Below, in pieces: positions 42,095 to 50,378 of a DNA stretch of 64,000 bases (its first letter is position 1; each line of letters begins with the position of its first letter). The stretch comes from Micromonospora sp. WMMD1120. GTDB lineage: Bacteria > Actinomycetota > Actinomycetes > Mycobacteriales > Micromonosporaceae. A program made the translations under genes and the position numbers. The notes beneath the pieces were generated by a model that was given only the letters and a program-made list of their open reading frames with translations, was not told where the DNA came from and ran no database searches. The stretch lies in assembly GCF_029626235.1 (NCBI RefSeq), contig NZ_JARUBO010000005.1, forward strand, positions 5,118,001 to 5,182,000, in the 5' to 3' direction.

Positions 42095-42862
42095 CTAATC
42101 CAGCGGCACCGGCAGCGGCACGGGCCGCTTGGCCACCCGGTCATCGCCCGACGACCGGCCGCGCAGGTGCCGGACCAGCCAGGGCAGCAGGTGCCGGCGG
42201 GTCCAGGCCAGCTCCGCGCCCCACACCTCACCCCGACGTCGCCGCACCGCCGTCGGCAACGGCCGCGTCCAGGAGTCGTCGAACCCGGGCAGACCCGCCG
42301 TGTACGCCAGGGCCGCGGCGATCCGCTCGTGTCCGGCGCTGTTGGCGTGCAGCCGGTCGTCGCTCCACAGCCGGGGATCGGAGGCGACGGGGTGGGCGCC
42401 CAGGTCGACGAGTGTGGCGCCGGTCCGCGCGGTGGCGGCCCGCAGCGCCTCGTTGAGCGCCAGTACGCGACCCCGGAGCGGCCGGGCCAGCGGCATCACG
42501 GGCGCCGGGTCCGGCATCGTGAACGTCAGCACCGTGGCACCCTGCTCGACGAGTGCCTGCTGCATCGCCGCGACATCAGCGGCGACCTTGCCCGCGTCGA
42601 AGGAGGGGCGCAGCACGTCGTTCATGCCCGCGACGACGGTGGCCAGGTCGGGGGCCAGATCGAGGGCGGGCTGGAGCTGTTCGGCCCGGATCAGCGCGGT
42701 GGTCCGCCCCCGGATGGCCAGGTTGGCGTACTCCAGGCCGCCCTGGGCGCGGGCGACCGCCAGGGCGAACCGGTCGGCCCACCCCCGGTAGCCGCCGAGA
42801 CCGTCCGGGTCGTCGAGCCCTTCGGTGGTGCTGTCGCCGATCGCCACGTACCGCTGCCACAT
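42095..42862 (-). CDS. SGNH/GDSL hydrolase
   Basis: This 255-residue protein has SGNH blocks I (AIGDSTTEG, nucleophile Ser), II (NLAIRGRT), III (GMNDVL) and V (DRLHANSAGH, catalytic Asp and His). There is no signal peptide, so it is probably a cytoplasmic esterase or lipase-like enzyme. ATG 42862 is preceded in frame by GTG 42865. The basic C-terminal 50 residues are outside the fold. Natural ester substrate unknown. Confidence 0.9.
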   Translation of the reverse strand: MWQRYVAIGDSTTEGLDDPDGLGGYRGWADRFALAVARAQGGLEYANLAIRGRTTALIRAEQLQPALDLAPDLATVVAGMNDVLRPSFDAGKVAADVAAMQQALVEQGATVLTFTMPDPAPVMPLARPLRGRVLALNEALRAATARTGATLVDLGAHPVASDPRLWSDDRLHANSAGHERIAAALAYTAGLPGFDDSWTRPLPTAVRRRRGEVWGAELAWTRRHLLPWLVRHLRGRSSGDDRVAKRPVPLPVPLD

Positions 42863-42950
42863 CACCCGCGCGAGGCTAGCCCCTCGTCGACCCGGGGTGG
42901 ACCGCCGGTCACCTTCCTCTCCGCGCGCCGCTGAACGCCCGGGGCGGGCC

Positions 42951-44051
42951 TCAGAGCCAGCCGGAGCGGCGGAACAGCCGGTGCAGGGCCAGGGCCGTGA
43001 GCGCCATCAGGGCCAGGGCCGCGGCGTAGCCGTAGCGCCAGGCCAGCTCCGGCATGTGGTCGAAGTTCATGCCGTAGATGCCGGCGATGCCGGTCTGCGT
43101 CGCCGCGATGGCCGCCCATGCGGCGATCTTGCGCATGTCGTTGTTCTGCTCGACGGCGAGCTGGGCCAGCCGCGACTGGACGATCGAGGTGAGCAGGTCG
43201 TCGTACGCGGCCACCCGGTCCACGGCCCGGCTCAGGCGGCCGTCGACGTCGACGAACCAGCGGTGCAGGGCGCGCGGCGGGCCGTCGGGTTCGAGCAGCG
43301 TACGCATCGGCGCCTGCAGTGGCAGCACCGCACGTTTGAACTCCACCACCTCCCGTTTGAGCTGGTAGACGTGCTGGATGTCAGCGCTGCGACCGCGGGC
43401 GAACACCGCCTCCTCGACCCGTTCCAGGTCCCGTTCGACGTGCCCGGCCACTTCGAGGTAGGAGTCGACCATGCGGGCGCAGACCGCGTACGCCACCGCC
43501 CACGGACCGGTGGCCAGCAGCGTCGGGCGGCCCTCCAGGTCGGCTCGGACACTGGTCAGCGCCCCTGCCGCCCCGTGCCGGACGGTGATGGCGAAACGGT
43601 CACCGAGCAGCACCATCACGTCCCCGGTGTCGATCACCTCGGAGGTGTCGGTCAGCTCGTCGTGCTCCACGTACCCGGCGGTGCGCAGCACCAGCAGCGT
43701 CACCGGCCCGTGGCGCTGCACGGTGGGCCGGTGTCCGTCGGCGAGCGCCTGTTCGACAGTCAGCTCGTCGAGGCCGAAGGTCCGGCCCACCGCGGCCAGC
43801 ACCGCCGGGCCGGGGTCGTGCAGTCCCAGCCACACGAACGCGTCGCGACCGCGCCGGGTCCGGGCGTACGCGTCGGCGTAGTGCTGTCGGCCGGGCTCCC
43901 GCTGGCCGTTGACGTAGACGGCGCAGTCGACGACGGCGTCCGGGTTGGACCGGCGAGGGCCGGGGGAGTCGTCCTCGACGCGTCCGAGCAGTCGACGGGC
44001 CAGGGCGCGTACGCCTCGACCGGCCCGCTCCCGTACCACCGGCTGATCCAC
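42951..44051 (-). CDS. corA: CorA-family divalent cation transporter
   Basis: This 366-residue protein starts at GTG 44051 with GGGAGG 7 nt before it; the longer in-frame extension is antisense to the sortase gene. A large N-terminal cytoplasmic domain leads to a long helix (QHVYQLKREVVEFKRAVLPL) and two C-terminal TM helices with the selectivity motif YGMNFDHMPEL between them. It imports Mg2+ or Co2+ as a pentamer. It is separated by 80 bp from the sortase gene. Confidence 0.92.
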   Translation of the reverse strand: MDQPVVRERAGRGVRALARRLLGRVEDDSPGPRRSNPDAVVDCAVYVNGQREPGRQHYADAYARTRRGRDAFVWLGLHDPGPAVLAAVGRTFGLDELTVEQALADGHRPTVQRHGPVTLLVLRTAGYVEHDELTDTSEVIDTGDVMVLLGDRFAITVRHGAAGALTSVRADLEGRPTLLATGPWAVAYAVCARMVDSYLEVAGHVERDLERVEEAVFARGRSADIQHVYQLKREVVEFKRAVLPLQAPMRTLLEPDGPPRALHRWFVDVDGRLSRAVDRVAAYDDLLTSIVQSRLAQLAVEQNNDMRKIAAWAAIAATQTGIAGIYGMNFDHMPELAWRYGYAAALALMALTALALHRLFRRSGWL

Positions 44052-44131
44052 CCCGTGCCTCCCCGTCGCCAGCGCACTGTCACCGCATTCTGCCGAGCGG
44101 GCTCCGGCGCTCGACAGTGGGGCAGCGCGAC

Positions 44132-44743
44132 TCAGGCGGTACGGGTGGCGAAGACGATGATGTTGTCGACGTAGTTGCCGGTCGCGGCGTCGAACCGGCC
44201 GCCGCAGGTGATCAGGCGCAGCCCGGCGACGTCCGCCGGGCCGTACACCAGTGTGCTGGGGAAGTTCTCCTTGGGGTACGCGCGCACCTCGTCCACCGTG
44301 AACGTGGCGACCCGCGCGTCGGCGCGGGTGACCTGGATCTGCTGGCCGGCGCTCAGGCGCCCGAGGTCGAAGAAGACCGCCGGCCCGGACGGCGCGTCGA
44401 CGTGTCCGACCAGGACGGCGTTGCCGGCCTCGCCGGGGCTCACCCCGTGCCGGTACCAGCCGGCGAGGGTGGGCCGGTCCAGGGGCGGCACCTCCAGCAC
44501 CCCGGCGGTGTCCGTGCCGACCGACACGACGTCGGCGTGGACGTCGATGGCGGGGATCCGCACCCCGACCGGCGCGGCGCGGGGCAGTGGCGCCAGGTCC
44601 GGCGGGGGTGCGGCGCGTCTCGGCGCGTCGGCCGGCGGTCGTGGCGGCCGGGGCGGGTCGGCGGTGAGGCCGACCGCGATCAGCCCGAGCCCGCTGACGC
44701 CGAGCAGGGCGACCACTGCCGGTAGGGTTCGCCGCCACCACAC
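44132..44743 (-). CDS. Class F sortase
   Basis: This 203-residue protein has one N-terminal TM anchor (VVALLGVSGLGLIAVGL), a Pro-rich linker and a sortase barrel. The catalytic His is in LVGHVDA, the Cys in LRLITCGGRFD (TLxTC-type) and the Arg in the final strand. Class F enzymes are actinobacterial transpeptidases attaching proteins to the wall. The adjacent upstream gene encodes a small exported protein with a C-terminal TM and basic tail, a likely partner. GTG 44743 start. Confidence 0.9.
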   Translation of the reverse strand: MWWRRTLPAVVALLGVSGLGLIAVGLTADPPRPPRPPADAPRRAAPPPDLAPLPRAAPVGVRIPAIDVHADVVSVGTDTAGVLEVPPLDRPTLAGWYRHGVSPGEAGNAVLVGHVDAPSGPAVFFDLGRLSAGQQIQVTRADARVATFTVDEVRAYPKENFPSTLVYGPADVAGLRLITCGGRFDAATGNYVDNIIVFATRTA

Positions 44744-44768
44744 GTGGGTGTCTCCGTTCGCGGTCGTC

Positions 44769-44803
44769 GGGTGCCCGCGCCGGTGTGACCGACGCGGGCA
44801 CCC
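44769..44803 (-). terminator. Hairpin between the Ig-like surface protein and sortase genes
   Basis: An 11-bp perfect stem (44769-44779 with 44793-44803) with a 13-nt loop lies 25 bp past the surface protein stop; it could attenuate transcription into the sortase gene. Confidence 0.6.
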
Positions 44804-44828
44804 GTCTCAGGGATGGAACGGCCGCCGA

Positions 44829-45314
44829 TCAGGCGACAGTGGACACCGGACGACGCCGGCGGATCAGGATCACCGCGCCGGCGAGGGCGGTGCCGAGCAG
44901 CGTGCCGCCGGCGGCCAGGGCGCCGGTGTCGCGGTCGTCGCCTCCGGAGCCGGCCGGCGCCGCTCCGATCGGGGTGACGGTGAACGTGGCGGTGCCGGCC
45001 GGGCTGCCGTCACCGCAGGTCGCCGCCACCGTGTAGGTGCCCAGGGTGAATCCGGCGGTGAACAGTTCGGCGCTCAGGCCGCCGCCCGCGGCGGCCGTGG
45101 TGGATCGGACGTTCTGGTCGCGGTTGGGGCCGGTGACCCGGAAGAGGGCGTCGCCCGACTTCGGGTTGCAGGTCGTCGCGGTGAGCACGACGGTCCCGCC
45201 GACCGGTGTGCTGGCCGGTGACACCGTGGTGTCGGCCAGTGCGGCGCCCGGCAGCAGGAGCGTGCCGAGACCCACGCCGAGCGCCGCCGAGCAGAGTGCT
45301 GTTGAGACCTTCAT
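44829..45314 (-). CDS. Exported Ig-like protein with C-terminal membrane anchor
   Basis: This 161-residue protein has a signal peptide (cut near ALA-DTT) and one beta-rich domain with four spaced Cys residues (TATTCNPKSGDALF, VAATCGDGS). It ends in a Gly-rich hinge, a hydrophobic helix (ALAAGGTLLGTALAGAVILI) and an RRRR tail. There is no LPxTG, but a DTG precedes the helix. The layout is that of a wall or membrane surface protein. Proximity to sortase F suggests it is a substrate or partner, which is inference. Confidence 0.78.
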   Translation of the reverse strand: MKVSTALCSAALGVGLGTLLLPGAALADTTVSPASTPVGGTVVLTATTCNPKSGDALFRVTGPNRDQNVRSTTAAAGGGLSAELFTAGFTLGTYTVAATCGDGSPAGTATFTVTPIGAAPAGSGGDDRDTGALAAGGTLLGTALAGAVILIRRRRPVSTVA

Positions 45315-45393
45315 ACGCGTCTTCCCTCACTTTTCGTCCGCTGAGTGCGTGGGACGTCGTTCGGGTGGCCAACTCCGTGACTAGCACCGGTGT

Positions 45394-45416
45394 GCCCAAC
45401 ACTAGGGGGGTTGGGC
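45394..45416. promoter_or_regulatory. Inverted repeat in a 300-bp divergent gap
   Basis: GCCCAAC (45394-45400) and GTTGGGC (45410-45416) form a perfect 7-bp stem with a 9-nt loop about 80 bp upstream of the Ig-like surface protein gene. The rest of 45315-45614 holds a local AT-richer stretch near 45428 and no gene that I can support. Confidence 0.35.
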
Positions 45417-45614
45417 CCTCGATCAGGTGAAAATGAGAAATCCCCGTTGCCGTCACGTGTCCACCCGAAGGCGGGAAGAGCTGCGGAAAGACCCCCTCGT
45501 CGGGGATGCGCGGATCGACCGGCCTGAGCCGGGCCGCCAACTCAAGCCGCCGTGCTCCGTCGCCGCCCCGCCCCGGCACGCGCGCGCTGCCGTACCGTGT
45601 GGCAGCGTGGTGTC

Positions 45615-46886
45615 GTGACCGACACCGCGCCACTGGACGTCGACCTCGCGCTGCTCGGGGGTGGCGGCGCGGCGTCGCTGCTGCTCGCCGCGCTGGACCG
45701 GCACCGCGTCCGGGGCCTGCGGATCGCCGTCGTCGACCCGGTCCGTCGGCGCGGCCAGGACCGCACCTGGGCCTTCTGGGGCCGTCCCGACCCGGACCTG
45801 GAACCGCTGCTCAGCGCGAGCTGGTCGCAGGTCGAGGTCGCGACGGCGGCGCGCCGTCGTGTCCTGGACCTGGCCCCGCTGCGGTACGCCATGCTCCGCT
45901 CCGGCCCGGTCTACGACCGGGCTGCCGAAGCCGAGCGCCGGCTGGACGTCGTCCGGATCGCCGCGCCCGCCGACGAGGTCCGTGACGAGGGCACCCGGGT
46001 GCTGGTGCGTACCGGCGGCGGGGGCGCCATCCGGGCCGGCTGGGTGCTCGACTCCCGCCCCCGGCCGCCGGCCCGGGCGGGGCGGACCACCTGGTTGCAA
46101 CACTTCCGGGGCTGGTGGCTGGAGGCCGACCGACCGACGTTCGACCCGGCGCGGGCGGTGCTGATGGACTTCCGTACCCCGCAACCGGCGCGGGGCGTCT
46201 CGTTCGGTTACGTGCTGCCGGTGGACGACCGCTACGCCCTTGTCGAGTACACCGAGTTCTCGCCGACGCTGCTCGACGACGCCGGATACGACGCGGCGCT
46301 CGCCGGCTACCGGGACCTGCTCGGGCTGGACCCGGCCGGGTTGCGGGTGCGCGAGGTGGAGAACGGCGTGATCCCGATGACCGACGCGCCGTTCCCGGCC
46401 CGACCCACCCCCCACGTGGTACGGCTCGGCACGGCCGGCGGCGCGACCCGCCCCTCCACCGGCTTCACCTTCTCCGCGATGTACCGCCAGGCCGACCAGG
46501 TGGCCCGCGCGCTGGCGGCGGGCCGGGCGCCGGTGCCGGCGGCCGCGTACCCGAGTCGGCACCGCTGGATGGACGCGGTGGCGCTGCGTGCGCTGGACCG
46601 GGGCGGGGTGGGCGGCCCCGAGTTCTTCGACCGGCTCTTCGACCGCAACCCGGCCGAGCGGGTGCTGCGCTTCCTCGACGGCATGACCACCCCGGCCGAG
46701 GAGGTGGCGGTCATGAACTCCACCCGGCTGCTGCCGATGATCGCCGCGACCGCCGGCGACGCCGCGCACCGCGTCCGCGACCGGCTGCGTACGACCCGGC
46801 CGGCCCCGGCCATCCCGCCGGCCGTGGTGGGGCACGCCGACGTGCCCGCGCCCCCACTGGCTCAGGACGACGCCCGCTCCCGGTAG
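45615..46886 (+). CDS. Lycopene cyclase-family flavoprotein
   Basis: This 423-residue protein starts at GTG 45615. It has an N-terminal dinucleotide motif [17 protein letters not shown], the family signature DRTWAFWG, and the C-terminal [15 protein letters not shown]. These match beta/epsilon lycopene cyclases (CrtY/CrtL type), which close the ends of lycopene to give carotenes using reduced flavin. No other carotenoid gene (crtE, crtB, crtI) is nearby, so lycopene must come from another locus. It lies close upstream of rnhA in the same direction. Confidence 0.85.
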   Translation: MTDTAPLDVDLALLGGGGAASLLLAALDRHRVRGLRIAVVDPVRRRGQDRTWAFWGRPDPDLEPLLSASWSQVEVATAARRRVLDLAPLRYAMLRSGPVYDRAAEAERRLDVVRIAAPADEVRDEGTRVLVRTGGGGAIRAGWVLDSRPRPPARAGRTTWLQHFRGWWLEADRPTFDPARAVLMDFRTPQPARGVSFGYVLPVDDRYALVEYTEFSPTLLDDAGYDAALAGYRDLLGLDPAGLRVREVENGVIPMTDAPFPARPTPHVVRLGTAGGATRPSTGFTFSAMYRQADQVARALAAGRAPVPAAAYPSRHRWMDAVALRALDRGGVGGPEFFDRLFDRNPAERVLRFLDGMTTPAEEVAVMNSTRLLPMIAATAGDAAHRVRDRLRTTRPAPAIPPAVVGHADVPAPPLAQDDARSR

Positions 46887-46896
46887 TTTGCCGGGC

Positions 46897-47370
46897 ATGG
46901 TGGACGCGGCGGCCGGCAGGGGCGTGCAGATCTGGACCGACGGGGCGTGCAGTGGCAACCCCGGGCCGGGTGGGTGGGGCGCGCTGCTGCGCTACGGCGA
47001 TCACGAGCGCGAGCTGTGCGGCGGCGAGGCCACGCCCACCACCAACAACCGGATGGAGCTGATGGCGGCCATCCAGGCGTTGGAGAGCCTGAACCGGCCG
47101 GTCACCGTCGAGCTGCACACCGACAGCACGTACGTGCGCAACGGCATCACCGGTTGGCTGGCCTCGTGGAAGCGCAACGGGTGGCGGACCGCCGCCAAGC
47201 AGCCGGTGAAGAACGCCGACCTGTGGCAGCGGTTGGAGGCGGCCTGCGAACGGCACGAGGTCACCTGGCTGTGGGTCAAGGGGCACAACGGGCACCCGGA
47301 GAACGAGCGCGCCGACCGGCTCGCCAACAAGGGCATGACCGAGGCGCGGGCCGCCCTGGCGGGGCGCTGA
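46897..47370 (+). CDS. rnhA: Ribonuclease HI
   Basis: This 157-residue protein has the RNase H fold with catalytic DEDD residues in [15 protein letters not shown] (Asp), [10 protein letters not shown] (Glu), [12 protein letters not shown] (Asp) and [15 protein letters not shown] (Asp). It degrades RNA in RNA-DNA hybrids. ATG 46897 is preferred; a TTG at 46888 is in frame, 2 bp after the cyclase stop. It is probably co-transcribed with the cyclase, an arrangement with no obvious functional link. Confidence 0.95.
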   Translation: MVDAAAGRGVQIWTDGACSGNPGPGGWGALLRYGDHERELCGGEATPTTNNRMELMAAIQALESLNRPVTVELHTDSTYVRNGITGWLASWKRNGWRTAAKQPVKNADLWQRLEAACERHEVTWLWVKGHNGHPENERADRLANKGMTEARAALAGR

Positions 47371-47378
47371 CCTCGACG

Positions 47379-47615
47379 TCAGCGGGTCGCGTCCGGGTGC
47401 CCCGGCATGCTCGACCCGCCGCCGCTGCTGCCGGACGAGCCACCGACGACACCCGAGCTGTCGGGCTCGGTCACGATGTCCGGGCGGGCGTCGGTGTCCG
47501 CCGGCGCGGGGACCTCGGTGTCCGCCTCGACCTGCACCAGCGGCACCTGGCCGGCCTCGTCCTCGCTGTGCTGCGGGTCGCCCGGCAGCTCACCGTCGCG
47601 CTTTCGGTAGCCCAC
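47379..47615 (-). CDS. Small acidic low-complexity protein
   Basis: This 78-residue protein starts at GTG 47615 after a GGGGGG stretch. It is hydrophilic, acidic, Asp/Glu/Pro-rich, with a Gly-Ser-rich end and no motif. It is convergent with rnhA, 8 bp apart. Such short disordered ORFs occur beside RNase HI in relatives, but I cannot confirm conservation from here. Confidence 0.45.
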   Translation of the reverse strand: MGYRKRDGELPGDPQHSEDEAGQVPLVQVEADTEVPAPADTDARPDIVTEPDSSGVVGGSSGSSGGGSSMPGHPDATR

Positions 47616-47687
47616 GCCGTGCCCCCCGTCGATGCCGGTCAGCGTCGGCGCTGGCTACCCGGGGTCGTCCCGGCCGAAACCTCGCGG

Positions 47688-48575
47688 TCAGCGGCGCCGT
47701 CCCCGCCGGCCGGGTACGGGGGAGCGGGTCGGCTGACGAACCGGGGTGAGCGGCAGCGCCGTCCAGTGCGTCGGTCGGGTGAGCGTCCGCGGCAGCCTGG
47801 TGTGCGTGTCACCCCGTGCGGCGTCCAGTTGGCTCTGGTGCAGGAAGAGCGTGCGCCGCAGGTCCGCGCCCCGAACGTCGGCGCCGCGCAGGTCCGCGCC
47901 GGTGACGTCGGCCAGGCCGAGGTCCGTTCCGCGCAGGTCGGCGCCGACGAGCAACGCCCCGCGCAGGTTGGCCCGGCGCAGGTCGACGCGCCGCAGGTCC
48001 GCCCCGAGCAGATGCGCTCCCCGGTGGTCGACGCCGCCGGGGGCGCGGGCCTCGTCGCCGGCCCGGGACAGCAGCGGGTTGACCCGACTCCGGTGGCCGG
48101 CGACGTCGACAGTACGAAGCTGCGCGGGGTCCCCCTCGGTCAGCGTCAGCGTCTCGGCGTGGGCGCGTTCCAAGCCGGCGCGCAGATCGTCCGGCGGATG
48201 CAGCGCGATCGCCTCGGTGAGATACCAGAGCAGTTCGTGCAGCGGTCGCAGCACGGCGAACGCCTCCGCCATCGCCGGCAACGTCTCCGGCGCGTCCCGC
48301 CAGTCGCGCCCGCCGAAGGTCACCTGGGCGACCTGCTGCCCGGCCCCGAAGCAGTCGAACACCGTGCAGCCGGGGAACCCCCGTTGCCGCAGCTCCGAGT
48401 GGATGCCGCAGCGGTGGTCCGGGCCCAGGTTGGGGCAGGCGTGGCCGGCCGGCTTGTCGATCGCGAAGTCCGCCGACGCGGCGAAGGCGGGCACCACGCA
48501 GCAGAGGCCGAAGCAGCGTCCGCAGTCGGCGCGCAGCCGCGCTGCCCCGAACGGCGGCGCGGGGCTGGTCGACAC
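47688..48575 (-). CDS. Pentapeptide-repeat protein with N-terminal Cys-rich domain
   Basis: This 295-residue protein starts at GTG 48575, preceded by AGGAGG; a TTG at 48611 lacks such support. The N-terminus has CGRCFGLCC and later Cys-rich segments (HACPNLGPDHRCG, GCTVFDCF), which could coordinate zinc or iron-sulfur. The C-terminus (~residues 190-255) has about nine A(D/N)LRG-type pentapeptides forming a beta-helix (GADLRGTDLGLADVTGADLR). Pentapeptide proteins may mimic DNA or act as scaffolds; the fused Cys module suggests a distinct subfamily. Function unknown. Confidence 0.8.
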   Translation of the reverse strand: MSTSPAPPFGAARLRADCGRCFGLCCVVPAFAASADFAIDKPAGHACPNLGPDHRCGIHSELRQRGFPGCTVFDCFGAGQQVAQVTFGGRDWRDAPETLPAMAEAFAVLRPLHELLWYLTEAIALHPPDDLRAGLERAHAETLTLTEGDPAQLRTVDVAGHRSRVNPLLSRAGDEARAPGGVDHRGAHLLGADLRRVDLRRANLRGALLVGADLRGTDLGLADVTGADLRGADVRGADLRRTLFLHQSQLDAARGDTHTRLPRTLTRPTHWTALPLTPVRQPTRSPVPGRRGRRR

Positions 48576-48675
48576 GCCGGCGGCCCTCCTGGTGGTGACG
48601 GTCGAGCGCAATTGTTCCCCGCGCCGAGCAGGCGGGTCGGTCGGGGGTCCCGCGCTGATGCGTTGACGGTGCCGG

Positions 48676-49482
48676 TCAGACCGATCTCCAGTCGTCGTTC
48701 GTCAACGCCGCGGCCTGCGGGCCCATCAGCAGCATGCCCCCGTCGACGGGCCAGGACGCGCCGGTGACGTAGCCGGCGGCGGGAGAGGCGAGCAGCGCGA
48801 CGACCGCTGCCACCTCCCGGGCGTCGCCGGGGCGCCCCAACGGCACGCCGGGCCGTTCCTGGGTGAACGGGTCGACATCCTCCTGACCGGTCATGGGCGT
48901 GGCGATCTCGCCCGGAGCGACGGCGTTGACGGTGATCCCGTCGGCGGCGAGCTCCTGGGCCATCACCCGGGTCAACAGCCCCAGCCCGCCCTTCGCGGCG
49001 CAGTACGCGGCGGAGCCCACCCGGGGCGCATGCTCGTGCACGCTGGTGATGTTGATGATCCGCCCGCCGGCCCCGGTGGCCCGCATCCGTCGCGCGGCCC
49101 GCTGGGCGCACAGGAAGGGCGCGTCCAGGTCGACGGCGAGCACCTCGCGCCACTGCTCCCACCCGGTGTCGACGAACGGAGTCGAGGCGCCGGTGCCGGC
49201 GTTGTTGACCAGCACCCCGATGCCGCCCAGCCGGTCGGCCAACTCGTCCACCACCCCGGCGGCGCCCGGCAGTAGGGTCAGGTCCACCTCGGCGACCTCG
49301 CAGCGTCGCCCCGTCGCACGGACCTCGGTGGCCGTCCGCTCCGCGCCGTCGGGATCGCCGTACCAGGTGATGCCGATCTCGAAGCCGGCCTCGGCCAGCG
49401 CCACCGCGCAGGCCTTGCCGATGCCCGAGTCCGCGCCGGTGACGACCGCCGTCCTCGGGTAGTTCTCGTATCGCTGCGCCAT
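48676..49482 (-). CDS. Short-chain dehydrogenase/reductase
   Basis: This 268-residue classical SDR has TGADSGIGKA (TGxxxGIG), NNAGTG, catalytic Ser in ITSVHEHAPR and YCAAKGG (YxxxK), and a C-terminal PVDGGMLL block typical of glucose-1-dehydrogenase/FabG-like enzymes. The residue after the Gly motif leaves NAD/NADP use undecided. It is divergent from the MBL-fold gene with an ~80-bp spacer. Confidence 0.9.
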   Translation of the reverse strand: MAQRYENYPRTAVVTGADSGIGKACAVALAEAGFEIGITWYGDPDGAERTATEVRATGRRCEVAEVDLTLLPGAAGVVDELADRLGGIGVLVNNAGTGASTPFVDTGWEQWREVLAVDLDAPFLCAQRAARRMRATGAGGRIINITSVHEHAPRVGSAAYCAAKGGLGLLTRVMAQELAADGITVNAVAPGEIATPMTGQEDVDPFTQERPGVPLGRPGDAREVAAVVALLASPAAGYVTGASWPVDGGMLLMGPQAAALTNDDWRSV

Positions 49483-49561
49483 GCTGCCGCACTACCCCGA
49501 CAGGGTCAGCCCAATCGCCGACGGGGCCATGACGAGCCCGTCGGCGAAGTACCGTCGGCGG

Positions 49562-50164
49562 GTGCGGATCACCCGGTTCACCCACTCGTGCGTCCGCGTC
49601 GAGCACGACGGCGGGGTGCTCGTCGTCGACCCGGGGACGTGGAGCGAGCCACGCGCGCTGGTCGGCGCGGACGCCGTCCTGGTCACCCACGAGCACACCG
49701 ACCACGTGGATGTGCTGCGACTCGCGGGACTCGGCGTCCCGGTGTACGCCCCCGAGGGCGCCCGGCTGCCGAATCTCGCGCCGTTGCCGGTGACCCGGGT
49801 CCGGGCGGGCCAAGACTTCACGGCGGCCGGCATCGCGGTCAGCGCGCACGGCGGTCGGCACGCCACAGTCCACGATGGACAACCCGACTGTCCCAACCTC
49901 GGGTATCTGATCGGTGACCAGCTCTACCACCCGGGCGACTCGCTGCACGTGCCGGACGTGCCGGTGCGCACAGTGCTGGTCCCGGCGCAGGGCTCGTGGC
50001 TGCGCCTGGACGAGGCGATCCGGTTCGGCCGCGAGGTGGGCGCGGCGGCGGCGTACCCGATCCACGACGCCCAGCTCAACGAGCGCGGCCTGGCCGGTGT
50101 CGCCGGTTGGTTCGCCGAGACGATCCCCGGCTACCGCCACCTCGTCCCCGGTGACACCGTCTGA
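49562..50164 (+). CDS. MBL-fold metal-dependent hydrolase
   Basis: This 200-residue protein is placed at GTG 49562 (VRITRFTHSCVRVEHDGG); ATG 49529 is also in frame. The metal motif is THEHTDHVD (HxHxDH), with further ligands HPGDS and PIHDAQ, resembling UlaG-like/RNase J-like single-domain hydrolases. Upstream TACCGT (49550-49555) about 7 nt before the GTG suggests leaderless transcription. The substrate is unknown. Confidence 0.85.
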   Translation: MRITRFTHSCVRVEHDGGVLVVDPGTWSEPRALVGADAVLVTHEHTDHVDVLRLAGLGVPVYAPEGARLPNLAPLPVTRVRAGQDFTAAGIAVSAHGGRHATVHDGQPDCPNLGYLIGDQLYHPGDSLHVPDVPVRTVLVPAQGSWLRLDEAIRFGREVGAAAAYPIHDAQLNERGLAGVAGWFAETIPGYRHLVPGDTV

Positions 50165-50202
50165 CCAGGTCCCACCCGTGCGCCTAACGATCACCCAGGG
50201 CG

Positions 50203-50301
50203 AGCCTGGTGCTCGGCTACGCGGCCCGCACGGCGACCGAGATCGCGCAGGGCATTGCCGAGATCGCCGCCGCCCTCCAGAAGCGCGACCGGCCCTCCTG
50301 A
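50203..50301 (+). pseudogene. C-terminal relic of a MocR/PdxR-type aminotransferase regulator
   Basis: One frame reads SLVLGYAARTATEIAQGIAE followed by IAAALQ and a stop, the typical last ~30 residues of GntR/MocR proteins with a fold-type I aminotransferase domain. Upstream the frame meets a stop within 20 bases and no other part of such a gene is present. The fragment between the MBL and LtrA genes is therefore the tail of a deleted or degraded gene. Confidence 0.6.
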
Positions 50302-50378
50302 TCGACGCCGCCGCGTCGCCGGCGCAACCCGTCCGGCCGCGATTCGTTGGTGCGACGAGGAGCGACGTGAGGAGGGCG

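Noticed and set aside
44052..44801. N-terminal extension of CorA
   Set aside because: The extended frame is antisense-like Arg/Pro sequence through the sortase gene; GTG 44051 has a good ribosome site.
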